This document shows, piece by piece, positions 34,340 to 44,044 of a stretch of 64,000 nt of DNA; the first letter of the stretch is position 1; every line of letters begins with the position of its first letter. Source of the DNA: Gimesia maris (GTDB taxonomy: Bacteria > Planctomycetota > Planctomycetia > Planctomycetales > Planctomycetaceae); contig NZ_CP042910.1 in NCBI RefSeq assembly GCF_008298035.1, positions 124,001-188,000 on the forward strand, written 5' to 3'. The notes beneath the pieces were generated by a model. It saw only the letters and a program-made list of their open reading frames with translations. It did no database searches and had not been told where the DNA came from. A program made the translations under genes and the position numbers.

Positions 34340-35686
34340 TTATTGATCCAGCGCCGGTTGCCGGACATCCACACAGGCAATATTCCCTGCTGAGTCACGA
34401 CAGTAAATTTGTCCGCCACAGAGTAGAGGAACCGTCCAGCATTGATGATCGAGCACCTTGAATCGGGAAATTTCCTGATAGGATTCAGGGGACGCTTTGG
34501 CAGTGACGAGGGTTCCTTCATCGGAAAGGATGATCAGTTTGCCATCTGAAATCAAAATAGAGCCGCAGCCAAATCCAGCTTCGCGCCATTTCACTTTGCC
34601 CGTCTGCTGATCGAGGCAGTTCAGACGAACGATGCGACCCAGGTTGGAATTCCCGTCCATGCCATAAAAGTGTTTCTGAAACAGCACACTGTTGTTGAAG
34701 TGATTCTTCATGTCTTTATTTGTGTAGCGGGCCGTGAGTTTCCCATTTTCAAATTCGAGCAGCGCACAACCCTTATGGTAACCCGACGAGATAAAAATCG
34801 TTTTGCCGTCGATGATGGGTGTGGTGGAATTCGTATCAAAGGGGGAAGGCCAGTTGAAGGTGGTGACTTCGACACCATCAGAGGCGCGGGTAATTGTGAG
34901 GCAGTCGTTATTCAGCAGGGCCAGATATTTTGTTCCCTCCACTTCGAAGGGAGCCGGTGTTCCATAACCCGGCATGTGAGGCGTGGATTTCCAGATCTCT
35001 TTCCCCGTGCGTTTATCCAGCGCGACCAGTCGCCCGGCTTCGATCAGTAGTTTTTCACCCTGGATCAGCGGCGAACAGGTAAAGCCCCACTCGGGGACTT
35101 CCATGTCGTAGGCATCGGTCAGTTTCTTTTCCCAGATGATCTTGCCTGTTTTGAGTTCGAAGCAGATTAACCGACCATCTCGGCTGTTCGTATAAAGGAA
35201 ATTACCATCAATGGTCGGCGTGGCTCCGGGGCCACCAGCGTTCAGATGATTGACCAGTTCCGCGGGATAGCTTTGTTCCCAGATGACATCGCCTGTCTTA
35301 GCATCCAGGCAATACACACTTTCGTTGCCCTCTTTGTGTCCCATCGTATACAGGCGGCCGTTGGCAGCAGAGATCGAACTGTAACCGGTTCCCACATTTC
35401 TGCGCCAGCTGACTTCAGGTGGTTTGTCGGCCCAGTCAGCGCGCCAGCCGGTTTCTCTCGATATGCCATCAAAGTTCGGCCCCAACCAGTGCGGCCAGAA
35501 ACCGGTCTGCGGGACCGGTGCCGATTTTGTTCGGGCCTCTTTAAATGAAACTTCTGCGATGACGGGCGGTAGCGACTCTGTTGGCTCAGTCGATTCACCG
35601 GCTGCGACGGTTTCCGGTGCCGCTTCACTGCAGGCCATCAGGGTGAGGCAGGCCAGCGAACACAGAAACGGGGCGACAAATTTCAT
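34340..35686 (-). CDS. PQQ-binding-like beta-propeller lipoprotein
   Basis: 448 residues. The lipoprotein signal ends in LMAC (Cys19). After a Pro/Glu-rich spacer, WPHWLGPNFDGIS opens the typical planctomycete PQQ-propeller, followed by repeats with the blade motif G-R-L-Y / LDAKTGDVIWEQ, LKTGKIIWEKKL, LDKRTGKEIWKS and LDQQTGKVKWRE. It is a periplasmic or outer-membrane-linked eight-bladed propeller; such proteins either bind PQQ or act as scaffolds, and no dehydrogenase motif is seen. TAGGAG precedes the ATG by 7 bases. Confidence 0.88.
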   Translation of the reverse strand: MKFVAPFLCSLACLTLMACSEAAPETVAAGESTEPTESLPPVIAEVSFKEARTKSAPVPQTGFWPHWLGPNFDGISRETGWRADWADKPPEVSWRRNVGTGYSSISAANGRLYTMGHKEGNESVYCLDAKTGDVIWEQSYPAELVNHLNAGGPGATPTIDGNFLYTNSRDGRLICFELKTGKIIWEKKLTDAYDMEVPEWGFTCSPLIQGEKLLIEAGRLVALDKRTGKEIWKSTPHMPGYGTPAPFEVEGTKYLALLNNDCLTITRASDGVEVTTFNWPSPFDTNSTTPIIDGKTIFISSGYHKGCALLEFENGKLTARYTNKDMKNHFNNSVLFQKHFYGMDGNSNLGRIVRLNCLDQQTGKVKWREAGFGCGSILISDGKLIILSDEGTLVTAKASPESYQEISRFKVLDHQCWTVPLLCGGQIYCRDSAGNIACVDVRQPALDQ

Positions 35687-35731
35687 TCCGTTCTCCTAAA
35701 AGGGTGTCACCCTATTATGCCCGCTGATCCC

Positions 35732-37495
35732 TTACTTGGGAATGTCAACTTTGATCCGGAGATCGCGGAGCTGGTGGGGATCGACTTCTGAGGGAGCACC
35801 ACTCAGCAGGTCGGCTGCTTTTTGAGTTTTGGGGAACGCGATGACGTCACGGATATTATCGTTTCCGCAGAGCAGCATCACCAGGCGGTCCAGGCCCAGA
35901 GCAGCGCCGGCGTGTGGAGGCGCCCCGTAACGCAGTGCCTGCAGCAGGAAGCCAAACCGCTCCTCTGCTTCTTCCGCCGAGATTCCCAGCAGGTCAAAGA
36001 TGGTCTGCTGGACTTTCTGATCGTGCACACGGACACTGCCGCTGGCTAATTCATAACCGTTCATTACCAGGTCATACGATTGTGCCCGCACTTTGGCCGG
36101 GTCACTTTCAAAGTACTGTACGTCTTCTTCGACAGGCTGGCAGAAGGGATGATGCTCGGCGTCCCAGCGTTTTTCTTCTTCGTTGTAAGAGAGCAGCGGG
36201 AAATTGACGACCCAGCAGCACTCGAAATCATCCGGACCATACAGTTCCAGTTCTTTGCCCAGCCGGTTTCGTAAAGCAGCCAGAGCCGCTGAAGTGACGG
36301 CGCACTGGTCGGCAACGAAGAACAGCAGGTCGCCCACTTCCGCATTCATGGCTTCCATGATCTTCTGCTTGTCTTCATCGGAGAAGAACTTCGCGATGGG
36401 GGAATGCAGTCCTTCATCAGTGACCTTGAAGAAGGCCAGCCCTTTGGCACCATACTCGCCGACGAATTCGGTCAGGCCGTCGATGTCTTTGCGGCTATAG
36501 CGGTCGGCGGCGGCTTTGGCGTTCAAACCTCTGACGCGGCCGCCGGTCTCCATGGTTTTCTTGAAGACGGCAAAGTCACAGCTGGCAGCAATCTCACCCA
36601 CATCAATCAGTTCCAGGCCAAACCGCAGGTCCGGTTTGTCGGAACCATATTTTTCCATCACATCATGATAGTCATATCGGGGGAGTGGCTCGGTGATTTC
36701 GATGCTCCGCAGCTCTTTCAGAATGCGGGCGATCAGGCCGTCGATTAATGTCAGGATGTCTTCCTGTTCGACAAACGCCATCTCGAGATCGATTTGTGTG
36801 AATTCCGGCTGACGGTCGGCACGCAGGTCTTCATCGCGGAAACAGCGGGCAATCTGCATGTAGCGGTCATAGCCGCCAATCATCAGAATCTGTTTGTAAA
36901 TCTGTGGCGATTGAGGCAATGCATAAAAGCTGCCTTCATGGACGCGGCTGGGAACCAGGTAATCGCGGGCCCCTTCCGGTGTGCTGCGACCCAGGATGGG
37001 TGTTTCGATTTCCAGGAACTGATGCTCATCAAAATAGTCGCGCGTCAGTTTAGTCAGGCGATGGCGGACCTTTAACGCTTCCTGCAGACGTTCGCTCCGC
37101 AGATCGAGGAAGCGATAGGTCAAACGCAGTTCTTCGTTGGGCAGCTCGCTCGTGCCCGGTTCAAAGGGAGGCGTCTTGCTTTTGTTGAGCACTTTCAGCT
37201 CGTGGGCACGGATTTCAATTTTTCCGGTCGCCAGTTTTTCGTTTTCCCGATCATCCCGCAGCACCACTTCGCCGGACACCTGAATGACGTCTTCCGCGCG
37301 TAGAGAGCGGGCCAGTTCATGCATGGCGGCGTCACGATCGGGGTTGAATACGATCTGAGTCACTCCGTAGCGATCGCGCAGGTCGATAAAAGCCAGGCCG
37401 CCATGGTCGCGACCGCGGATCACCCAGCCCGCCAGTGTGACCGTCTGCCCGACATGATCTGTTCTTAATTCGCCACAGGTATGTGTTCGTAACAC
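35732..37495 (-). CDS. aspS: Aspartate--tRNA ligase
   Basis: 587 residues, the standard length of bacterial-type AspRS. The N-terminal OB-fold anticodon domain reads [19 protein letters not shown]; class II motif 2 is [18 protein letters not shown]; the GAD insertion domain covers about 290-400; motif 3 is [12 protein letters not shown]. It charges tRNA-Asp (and possibly tRNA-Asn, which cannot be decided here). The start is GTG at 37495 with AAGGA 9 bases upstream. It is essential and cytoplasmic, separated by a 355-base gap from the PmoA-like gene upstream. Confidence 0.98.
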   Translation of the reverse strand: MLRTHTCGELRTDHVGQTVTLAGWVIRGRDHGGLAFIDLRDRYGVTQIVFNPDRDAAMHELARSLRAEDVIQVSGEVVLRDDRENEKLATGKIEIRAHELKVLNKSKTPPFEPGTSELPNEELRLTYRFLDLRSERLQEALKVRHRLTKLTRDYFDEHQFLEIETPILGRSTPEGARDYLVPSRVHEGSFYALPQSPQIYKQILMIGGYDRYMQIARCFRDEDLRADRQPEFTQIDLEMAFVEQEDILTLIDGLIARILKELRSIEITEPLPRYDYHDVMEKYGSDKPDLRFGLELIDVGEIAASCDFAVFKKTMETGGRVRGLNAKAAADRYSRKDIDGLTEFVGEYGAKGLAFFKVTDEGLHSPIAKFFSDEDKQKIMEAMNAEVGDLLFFVADQCAVTSAALAALRNRLGKELELYGPDDFECCWVVNFPLLSYNEEEKRWDAEHHPFCQPVEEDVQYFESDPAKVRAQSYDLVMNGYELASGSVRVHDQKVQQTIFDLLGISAEEAEERFGFLLQALRYGAPPHAGAALGLDRLVMLLCGNDNIRDVIAFPKTQKAADLLSGAPSEVDPHQLRDLRIKVDIPK

Positions 37496-37850
37496 CTTAG
37501 TATGTCCTTGGTAAGAAAGCTGCAGTACCGAAATAACGTTTGTGTGGATCCCGCGCGGTCAGGAGTAGATTCGGTCTGCCTGAGTCAGACTCAACAGACC
37601 GGATCGAGAGCCGCCGATTGCTCATCGATCCTGACGTATCCTGCAGGGTATGATCTGCGTCAAGGAGCCGGGGTTCGCCTGAATGCTCCTTAAGGCAAAA
37701 ACAATGAAGCTGATCTTATTCAAGCAGGCTACTGCCCGCAATGAACAGCACGCGCTTAGCCAGATACAGACTGTGATCTTTTAACGGAATCTCCGATTAT
37801 TCAGACCACAGACGGATCTGGCTGGCTGTGACGTGACCTAAAGTACACTC
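37496..37850. other. Intergenic region upstream of aspS
   Basis: 355 bases with no supported gene. It must contain the aspS promoter. Only weak short palindromes are visible (for example GAGTCAGACTC near 37584). A 63-codon plus-strand frame at 37502-37693 has no ribosome site and looks spurious. Confidence 0.55.
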
Positions 37851-38993
37851 TTAGCGGTTTCGTCGCAGTCGAAACAGGCCTCGGCGTCGCTGCACGGGAG
37901 CCGGGCAGCAGTTGCAGTCAGGATTGGAAACCGGTTCTGTTTCGGGAATGGGCTTTACCGGGGCGCTCTTTTCTTCATAAGGAGCGGCAGCGACTTTCTT
38001 GGCAGGAGTCGCTGGTTTTTTCGGAGCCGCTGAAACTTTTTTCGCTTTGGGCTGTGGTTTGGCGGTCTGTTTTTTATCAGCAGGTTTGGAGCCGGTCACT
38101 TTCAGAAACTGCTGATAGGCGGCAGCGACTTTACCCTGCTGAGTATTGCCTTCATGAATATACAGGCCGTACTTGAGATTGAATGTGCCACCCGCTTTCA
38201 GGTGTTTGGGGTCGGCTGGTGATTTCTTGTTCGTATAAGAGTGATCGCCAAATGGGCTGATCGTAAACAGGCCGTAATTACGAACATGGTAACGTGACTT
38301 TTTGAAGTTCTGAGGAGAGTCCATCAGGGTCACACCATACAGTTTGCCGTGAAGCGGGCCGTAGTAGTCGATCCATTCGGTTGGTTTGCCCCAGTTGTCT
38401 TTTGTGCCTTTAATTCCAGTGTTATTCTCGACGCTGCCCTCTTCTTTTTCCCGCATGCCATTCGGCAGACGGATTCCAAACAGACCTTCTTTGGTGTCTT
38501 CGAAGACGACCGGTTTGTCACCTGCTTTGAAAGTGATGTCATAAGTCAGAAGTCTGTTGGCATAGATTGAAATCACAGTCGTTTCGGTGACGATTGGTTT
38601 TCCGTCTTCACCCAGCCACTGATTGGTCACCTGCATAACAGCGGGATTGCCGGCAGCTTTGATGACTTTGACTTCGCTGTTTTTGATCTTACCTTTTTCT
38701 GCCCAGAAGTCGACTTCGTTGACTTCATCGACGGCCACCCAGATTCCTTTGTGGTGCGGGTGATCTTCAGGATCGACCAGGGAGCGCGTGATGATTGTAC
38801 CATCCGCGGCACGAACGGGAGAGAAAAACGGCTTAGGCAGATCGCTGCCTGTGTGATAAGTGGCGAATGGTTTTCCTGCGATGGTCACATTCACTTTCGT
38901 ACCGTTTTTGGTGATTTGAACGGGCGCATCTTTCGCATCGGCAACGGAGCTGAAGCCAACAAACAGGCAGAGTATACTTAATAAGATTTTCAC
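37851..38993 (-). CDS. PmoA/DUF6807 family protein with basic C-terminal tail
   Basis: 380 residues. A signal peptide (1-20, ADA) precedes the DUF6807 (PmoA-like) beta-sandwich: KPFFSPVRAADGTIITRS, DHPHHKGIWVAVDEVN, DYYGPLHGKLYGVTLMDSP and KLKYGLYIHEG-like end are family hallmarks, with a conserved HPHH element. Many planctomycetes have dozens; despite the name they are not methane monooxygenase subunits, and a carbohydrate-related role is usually supposed. After residue 295 a long Lys/Ala/Pro-rich tail ends in CNCCPAPVQRRRG, a Cys-plus-Arg end. The start is GTG at 38993 with GAGGA 8 bases before. Confidence 0.88.
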   Translation of the reverse strand: MKILLSILCLFVGFSSVADAKDAPVQITKNGTKVNVTIAGKPFATYHTGSDLPKPFFSPVRAADGTIITRSLVDPEDHPHHKGIWVAVDEVNEVDFWAEKGKIKNSEVKVIKAAGNPAVMQVTNQWLGEDGKPIVTETTVISIYANRLLTYDITFKAGDKPVVFEDTKEGLFGIRLPNGMREKEEGSVENNTGIKGTKDNWGKPTEWIDYYGPLHGKLYGVTLMDSPQNFKKSRYHVRNYGLFTISPFGDHSYTNKKSPADPKHLKAGGTFNLKYGLYIHEGNTQQGKVAAAYQQFLKVTGSKPADKKQTAKPQPKAKKVSAAPKKPATPAKKVAAAPYEEKSAPVKPIPETEPVSNPDCNCCPAPVQRRRGLFRLRRNR

Positions 38994-39218
38994 AGCGAAA
39001 ATTCCTCAAAAGGCAATTGTCCATAACGGGTTAGTAACTTACTGTCAGTTATTGTGTGCTGAACAGCATTGCTGCGCCAAGTCGCACAGGCAATTTCAGA
39101 GATTTTTTCTGGAACTGAACCGGAACTCAGTTTGCGAAATGGCCTTTTGATCTGTTATCCTAAGTAGCTTGAGAAAAATACAACGCCTTTCACTTATCTG
39201 AAGACATATCTGAATACA

Positions 39219-39842
39219 ATGAATACGAAACGACGGCCGCGAACCCTGTCCCCTTTGAAATCATATCCCGGGAAATCGTCTGGTTTGCGGAATCCGGGAT
39301 CACGGGATCGAGAACCGGCGTGGGAAATCGCTCTTTCCGGTGATCTGGGTGATAAAGAATCTGATCTGGTCTCGCGGGTTGTTGAATTGCCGCGCGGCAG
39401 TCGAGGTACTATTTTTTTCGATTCCCCTGGGGGTTCCGTCTATGCCGGCCTGACGCTTGCCAGCCTGATTCGCTTGCGCAAATTAAATGTCGCTGGCGTG
39501 GCTCTGGGGGAATGCTCGTCCGCTGCGATTCTGCCTTTTGCGGCCTGCAGACATCGCTTTGTGACCACTTATACGACGTTACTGTTTCACCCGATCCGCT
39601 GGCAGAGTGAAGACGATGTTCGCTTTGAAGAAGCAGCAGAATGGGCGCGGCATTTCAAAATTATGGAATCGGATTTCGACCGGTTGCAGGCGCAGCTTTT
39701 CGGTTGTGAACAAAGTCTGCTGGATCAATGGACGCGGCCCGGCAAATTCGTCTCGGGTCAGGAACTGGTTGACGCCGGCCTGGCGCACCTGATCGATCCC
39801 TTCGCGGACGAAGATCAGTGGCAGATGATTGAGGCAAGATAG
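39219..39842 (+). CDS. ClpP-like serine protease homologue, cytoplasmic
   Basis: 207 residues. A basic N-terminal stretch of about 30 residues precedes the Clp/crotonase fold: [34 protein letters not shown] (the second Ser, residue 101, aligns with the ClpP nucleophile) and TLLFHPIR (His124). The region corresponding to the ClpP catalytic Asp (ERD) reads TRPGKF, with Gly175 where Asp is expected. So two of three catalytic residues are present. It is probably not the main ClpP, and could process specific substrates or be impaired. There is no clear ribosome site at the ATG. Confidence 0.8.
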   Translation: MNTKRRPRTLSPLKSYPGKSSGLRNPGSRDREPAWEIALSGDLGDKESDLVSRVVELPRGSRGTIFFDSPGGSVYAGLTLASLIRLRKLNVAGVALGECSSAAILPFAACRHRFVTTYTTLLFHPIRWQSEDDVRFEEAAEWARHFKIMESDFDRLQAQLFGCEQSLLDQWTRPGKFVSGQELVDAGLAHLIDPFADEDQWQMIEAR

Positions 39843-39996
39843 AGAGCTTATCAGGGACTGTCGGCCTGGCATTACGGCTCAATGTCGATTTCCCGGAACT
39901 GAATGCGGCTTCAAATGCGTCTTGAATACAGTCAGGCAGCATGCGCTGGTACCTGACATAGAAATCATGTGTCTTAACACTATCTAAGGGTGTCCC

Positions 39997-40710
39997 ATGA
40001 ATGAGTTCAAACAGAGCATCTGTGCTTTACTGATTTTGATTCTGACAAACTGCTGTCTCAATTCCATATATGCTGCTGATCCACCGGTGGAACCAGAGAC
40101 CGTCAAAAAGATTAAGCAGGTGGCTATCCAGGTCCTGGCAACGAATCCCCCTCAGTTGTTTGTTGCGGTGAGCGGAGAAGTTCCCAGTGGCGGGTTTACC
40201 GATGTGACACTGACACGCGTGAGCTACAGCAAACCGCCCGAAGATGGCATTCAGGACTATTATCTGAAAGCGCTGCCACCCACGCAGCCCGCTATTGCCG
40301 TCATTTCTGAAGTCAAAGCCAGAGACCGCTGGTTAGGGATGCCGTCCTGGGTCAAGGGGATTCGTGTGCATGGCGTGGAGGAGGGAGTGAAAGAGAAGCT
40401 CTTCAAAGACTTACAGCAGAAAGCCCGCCCGCGCGTGCGTAGATTTAAAGGGATATCCAACAGCGGATCATATGACGAAGCCCTTAAAGCAGCGCTCGCG
40501 AAACTGAATAAAGCATTAGCCGATGACGGTGTTCGCGATGCGACGGCAACGTGGAAAGTGAGCTCGGTTCAAGGCGAAGTCGGAGGCATCACCGGATTAA
40601 ATCAACTCAGCGTGATCATTATCGCGAACCGTCAGCCTGCCTGGAAGACGCAGCCAGATTCTGCAAAGACTCCGCCGGCAGCAAAGCAGAAACAGGAAAA
40701 GTCTGAATAA
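39997..40710 (+). CDS. Exported protein with possible dodecin-like domain
   Basis: 237 residues with a signal peptide (1-25, IYAAD). The first half is a beta-rich domain (PQLFVAVSGEVPSGGFTDVT). The second half (about 148-215) has a short helix NSGSYDEALKAALAKLNKAL, then strands ending in LSVIIIANRQ. This helix-plus-strand order recalls dodecin-like flavin-binding proteins, but identity is low and the link is tentative. The C-terminus is Lys/Pro-rich and disordered. It converges on thiG, 21 bases apart. Confidence 0.6.
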   Translation: MNEFKQSICALLILILTNCCLNSIYAADPPVEPETVKKIKQVAIQVLATNPPQLFVAVSGEVPSGGFTDVTLTRVSYSKPPEDGIQDYYLKALPPTQPAIAVISEVKARDRWLGMPSWVKGIRVHGVEEGVKEKLFKDLQQKARPRVRRFKGISNSGSYDEALKAALAKLNKALADDGVRDATATWKVSSVQGEVGGITGLNQLSVIIIANRQPAWKTQPDSAKTPPAAKQKQEKSE

Positions 40711-40731
40711 CAGTTGAAAAGCGATTGACTG

Positions 40732-41562
40732 TCACTTGGGGGCGATCACGCCGGTTTCCGGACTGGAAGCGGTGGCATACAGTTTCTTCGGGATGCGGCC
40801 GGCGAGATACGCGTCGCGTCCCGCTTCAATGCCGTGCTTCATTGCCCGTGCCATCCGTACCGGGTCCTTTGCACCGGCGATGCCCGTGTTGAGCAGCACG
40901 CCATCGCAGCCCAGTTCCATCGCGATAGTGACATCACTGGCAGTTCCGACGCCGGCATCGACGATCACCGGGTAATCCGGATCGTCTTCTTTCAGATATT
41001 CCAGACAGATGCGAATGTTGTTCGGGTTCAGGATTCCCTGACCACTGCCGATCGGGCTGCCCGCGGGCATCACGGATGTGGCACCGGCTTCTTTGAGCCG
41101 CTTCGCGGTAATGGGATCGTCGGTTGAGTAACAGAGAACGGAAAAGCCTTCATCTACCAGTTGCTTTGTGGCTTCGAGTGTCGCGACCGGATCGGGGAGC
41201 AGGGTTCTGGTATCGCCGAGCACTTCGATCTTGACCCAGTCTGCCCCCGGATTTTCCAGTCCTCTTAGAATTTCGCGGCCCATGCGTGCGACGCGGACGG
41301 CATCTTCTGCAGAGAAACAGCCGGCGGTATTGGGGAGGATCGTGTATTTATCCAGATCGATGAAGTCGAGAATATTGCGTCCATCCGAATCAATCAGACG
41401 TTCGCGGCGGACCGCCACGGTAATTACATCGGCGCCACTGACTTCGAGGCTTTCCTGCATCAGTTCGTAGGTCGAGTATTTACCCGTACCTACGATCAGA
41501 CGGGAATTCAGATGATGCGTTCCCAGAATGAGGGACGATTCTGTGCTGCCGATTGTTGCCAT
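40732..41562 (-). CDS. thiG: Thiazole synthase ThiG
   Basis: 276 residues. Clear Thi[37 protein letters not shown] containing the Schiff-base Lys, [15 protein letters not shown] and [22 protein letters not shown]. It joins deoxyxylulose phosphate, the ThiS-carried sulfur and dehydroglycine into the thiazole of thiamine in the cytoplasm. The ribosome site is AGGTGG before the ATG. It follows thiS with 5 bases between, forming an operon. No TPP riboswitch is seen upstream. Confidence 0.98.
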   Translation of the reverse strand: MATIGSTESSLILGTHHLNSRLIVGTGKYSTYELMQESLEVSGADVITVAVRRERLIDSDGRNILDFIDLDKYTILPNTAGCFSAEDAVRVARMGREILRGLENPGADWVKIEVLGDTRTLLPDPVATLEATKQLVDEGFSVLCYSTDDPITAKRLKEAGATSVMPAGSPIGSGQGILNPNNIRICLEYLKEDDPDYPVIVDAGVGTASDVTIAMELGCDGVLLNTGIAGAKDPVRMARAMKHGIEAGRDAYLAGRIPKKLYATASSPETGVIAPK

Positions 41563-41567
41563 ATTAA

Positions 41568-41768
41568 TTACCCACCACCTACCAGCGTTACAATTTCCAG
41601 GCGATCCCCTTCCTGCAGTGTGCAGGCAGCATGTTCTTCGCGTGGAATTAAAATTAAATTTCGTTCTACGGCCAGATATTTTGGCTGTAGTGCCAGCTCC
41701 ACCAGCAGATCGGCGACTGTGAATTCAGCCGGAACCTCGCGGGTTTCACCGTTCACCTGAATTTTCAC
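41568..41768 (-). CDS. thiS: Sulfur carrier protein ThiS
   Basis: 66 residues with the ubiquitin-like fold [34 protein letters not shown] and a C-terminal VGGG that is adenylated by ThiF and thiocarboxylated. The start is GTG at 41768: AAGGAG lies 8 bases upstream and the protein starts at the canonical position. It gives its sulfur to ThiG. It is the first gene of thiS-thiG, with 5 bases between. No thiF, thiE or thiC is in the window. Confidence 0.95.
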   Translation of the reverse strand: MKIQVNGETREVPAEFTVADLLVELALQPKYLAVERNLILIPREEHAACTLQEGDRLEIVTLVGGG

Positions 41769-42121
41769 CAACCAGGCTCCTTGGAAATGTGCATTAAGCG
41801 ACCCTGCAAACATCAGAGAATACCGATCAGACTGCCGTGCCCGATCATCTGCAGCACTCTCACATTTGCAAAAAGCGAGTTTAGATGTGATACTGCCAGT
41901 CGTCAAGCAATGGCCGGGAAGCGACGGGACTATTTCCACCGGAGGTCACGGATTGTATTCTGAACAGAAGCTTCTGCTGACTTCCCGTGTCGCCGATTGT
42001 CGGATTTCATTGATTCTTTACAAGTCTTTAATATCATTCGATATAACTGACAGATTGATTGTCACGGAATAGAGTGACTCATCACAGAAAACCAGACGGC
42101 TTTTATCGAGGATGGAATAGA
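41769..42121. other. Intergenic region between thiS and GDPD gene
   Basis: 353 bases with promoters for the minus-strand thi operon and the plus-strand glycerophosphodiesterase. The plus-strand promoter candidate is listed separately. No riboswitch-like structure was recognised: no CTGAGA-type TPP element on the minus strand. Confidence 0.55.
42010..42037 (+). promoter_or_regulatory. Promoter candidate for glycerophosphodiesterase gene
   Basis: TTGATT (42010-42015) and TATCAT (42032-42037) with a 16-base spacer; 4/6 and 5/6 matches. It lies 84 bases upstream of the chosen ATG. Confidence 0.45.
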
Positions 42122-42952
42122 ATGTTTTGCAGACGATTTTCATGGTTTCTTTCTTTTGTCGCAGGCCTCCTGATCATGACAGCAGCATCGACTCTTTCCG
42201 CCGTCGAAATCATTGGACACCGTGGCGCCTCGTATGATGCACCTGAAAATACCCTCGCTTCCGTTAATCTGGCCTGGGAACGGAACGCCGATGCCGTCGA
42301 GATTGACATCTACCTGTCCAAAGATGGCAAGATTGTTGCCTTTCATGATAAAACCACCAAACGGATCGGCGGACGCGATCAGGAAGTCAAAGACCAGACG
42401 TTTGACGAGTTACAGACTCTGGATGTAGGTGCCTGGAAAAATGCAAAGTACAAAGCAGAGCGGATTCCCACGTTGACCCAGATTCTGGAAACCATCCCCG
42501 CTCAAAAACGACTGTTTATTGAAATCAAATGCGGACCTGAAGTCCTGCCTCAACTGAAACAGGAACTGGCTGCCTCGGGAAAAACACCCGCCCAGACTGC
42601 AATTATCGGCTTTGATTTTGACACGATGCAGCAGGCCAAGCAGTTAATGCCGGAACGGGAAGTCATCTGGGTGTTCAAAGTGAAGCAGAATAAAATTACC
42701 CGTAAGTGGCAACACAAGCCGAGTTACTATATTCAGAAAGCCAAGGAAGCCAACCTCGATGGTCTGGATCTGGGCTATAACGGTTTCGTCAATAAAGCAT
42801 TTGTCCAACAGGCGAAGGAAGCCGGTCTTCCCGTCTATGTCTGGACGGTCAACAAAGTGGGCGATGCAAAAAAACTGGCGGAAATGGGTGTCACCGGCAT
42901 TACCACAGACCGGCCGGGTTTGTTACTTTCTGCTTTGAAACCGGAGAAATAG
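42122..42952 (+). CDS. Glycerophosphodiester phosphodiesterase, exported
   Basis: 276 residues. A signal peptide (about 1-27) starts at ATG 42122, with GGAAT and GAGG upstream; the frame is open to a TTG at 42059. GDPD motifs are intact: GHRGASYDAPENT (His and Arg of the catalytic dyad), EIDIYLSKDGKIVAFHD (Glu, Asp metal ligands and second His), IEIKCG and TTDRP near the end. It hydrolyses glycerophosphodiesters to glycerol-3-phosphate and alcohol in the periplasm, supporting phosphate or carbon recovery from lipids. Confidence 0.95.
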   Translation: MFCRRFSWFLSFVAGLLIMTAASTLSAVEIIGHRGASYDAPENTLASVNLAWERNADAVEIDIYLSKDGKIVAFHDKTTKRIGGRDQEVKDQTFDELQTLDVGAWKNAKYKAERIPTLTQILETIPAQKRLFIEIKCGPEVLPQLKQELAASGKTPAQTAIIGFDFDTMQQAKQLMPEREVIWVFKVKQNKITRKWQHKPSYYIQKAKEANLDGLDLGYNGFVNKAFVQQAKEAGLPVYVWTVNKVGDAKKLAEMGVTGITTDRPGLLLSALKPEK

Positions 42953-43064
42953 CCTCTGTTCCGGTGTTCTGCGTGGTGTCTCGTATTGATTTACACTCGG
43001 GTTTGTTCGAAAATAGATCTAGATCGCTCTGGTACGACAGATTTATTTAAGAGGTACAAACACG

Positions 43065-44030
43065 ATGAGAAACCGCTTGATTTTGCTGACAGGTTTTGCG
43101 CTGTGTATGACGTTTCTCTTCTGCATGACAGAAGCGAACGCCAAAGACGAAGCGCAGCCGCTGCCTCAGCAGGCGATTGACTCGATTCTCGATCTCGAAA
43201 GCGATGATTTCCAGACCCGTCAGCAGGCCACGCAGAAACTGCCCGAATATGGCGAGCAGGTCATCGATCCTCTGCTGAAAGTGACCGAAGGAGACAGCCT
43301 GGAAGCAGCGGTCCGTGCGATTCTGGTAATTGAGCAGATTTATATCCAGGGGAAGGAAAAATCGGTCGGTCGGGCAGAAGATGCGCTGGAAAAACTGGCC
43401 AATGCCAAAAATCCGTCAGTTGCGATCCGGGCGGAAGAGGTCATTGATCGCCATGCCGATATTCGTGAAAAACGTGCGGTGCGTGAAATTACAAAAATGG
43501 GCGGCAAAGTCACCTTCTGGACCGCGGAAGACATTGCCAAAACGCCCGGAGCCAGTTCCCGGGAACCGGGACAGGTCCGTTATATCGTTCTGGGGAAAAA
43601 CTGGACCGGCAATGAAAACGAGCGTGGTCTCCGCTTTATCAAACGCATCCGGGACCTGACGACTCTGTATATGATTAAAGGGCATCCCATTCCAGACCTG
43701 GCGATGGATGACCTGATGAAAGCACTTCCTGCGACCCGCTTCCAGACGCGCGAGAGCGATGCGATGCTCGGTATTTCATCCCAGGCGGGTGGAATTGAAA
43801 ACGGTGGCTGCCTGGTCGGCGATGTCAGCGAAGGACTGGCAGCGGCGAAGGCAGGTATCCAGTCCGGCGACCTGATCGTGAAATTTGGTGAGAATCAAGT
43901 GAATAACTTTGAAAGTCTGGTGGATCTCATCGGTAAAAAAGAAGCCGGAGACAAAGTGGAGGTCCTGCTGATTCGAAACGGCAAACCCAAAGCAGTGAAT
44001 GTGACACTCAGCAGCTGGCTGGATAAATAA
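43065..44030 (+). CDS. Exported protein with HEAT-like and PDZ domains
   Basis: 321 residues. Signal peptide 1-26. Residues about 30-140 are helical HEAT-like repeats (DSILDLESDDFQTRQQAT, LEAAVRAILVIEQIY). A PDZ domain lies at about 230-318, seen in GISSQAGGIENGGCLVGDV, then AAAKAGIQSGDLIVKF and KVEVLLIRNGK. PDZ domains bind C-terminal peptides. No protease domain is attached, so it probably acts as a periplasmic adaptor. GAGG lies upstream of the ATG. It converges with the ceramidase-like gene. Confidence 0.8.
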   Translation: MRNRLILLTGFALCMTFLFCMTEANAKDEAQPLPQQAIDSILDLESDDFQTRQQATQKLPEYGEQVIDPLLKVTEGDSLEAAVRAILVIEQIYIQGKEKSVGRAEDALEKLANAKNPSVAIRAEEVIDRHADIREKRAVREITKMGGKVTFWTAEDIAKTPGASSREPGQVRYIVLGKNWTGNENERGLRFIKRIRDLTTLYMIKGHPIPDLAMDDLMKALPATRFQTRESDAMLGISSQAGGIENGGCLVGDVSEGLAAAKAGIQSGDLIVKFGENQVNNFESLVDLIGKKEAGDKVEVLLIRNGKPKAVNVTLSSWLDK

Positions 44031-44044
44031 CAGCTCAAGTGCTT

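Noticed and set aside
41769..42058. TPP riboswitch upstream of thiS
   Set aside because: I looked on the minus strand for the CTGAGA and ACCTGAT-type elements and did not find them.
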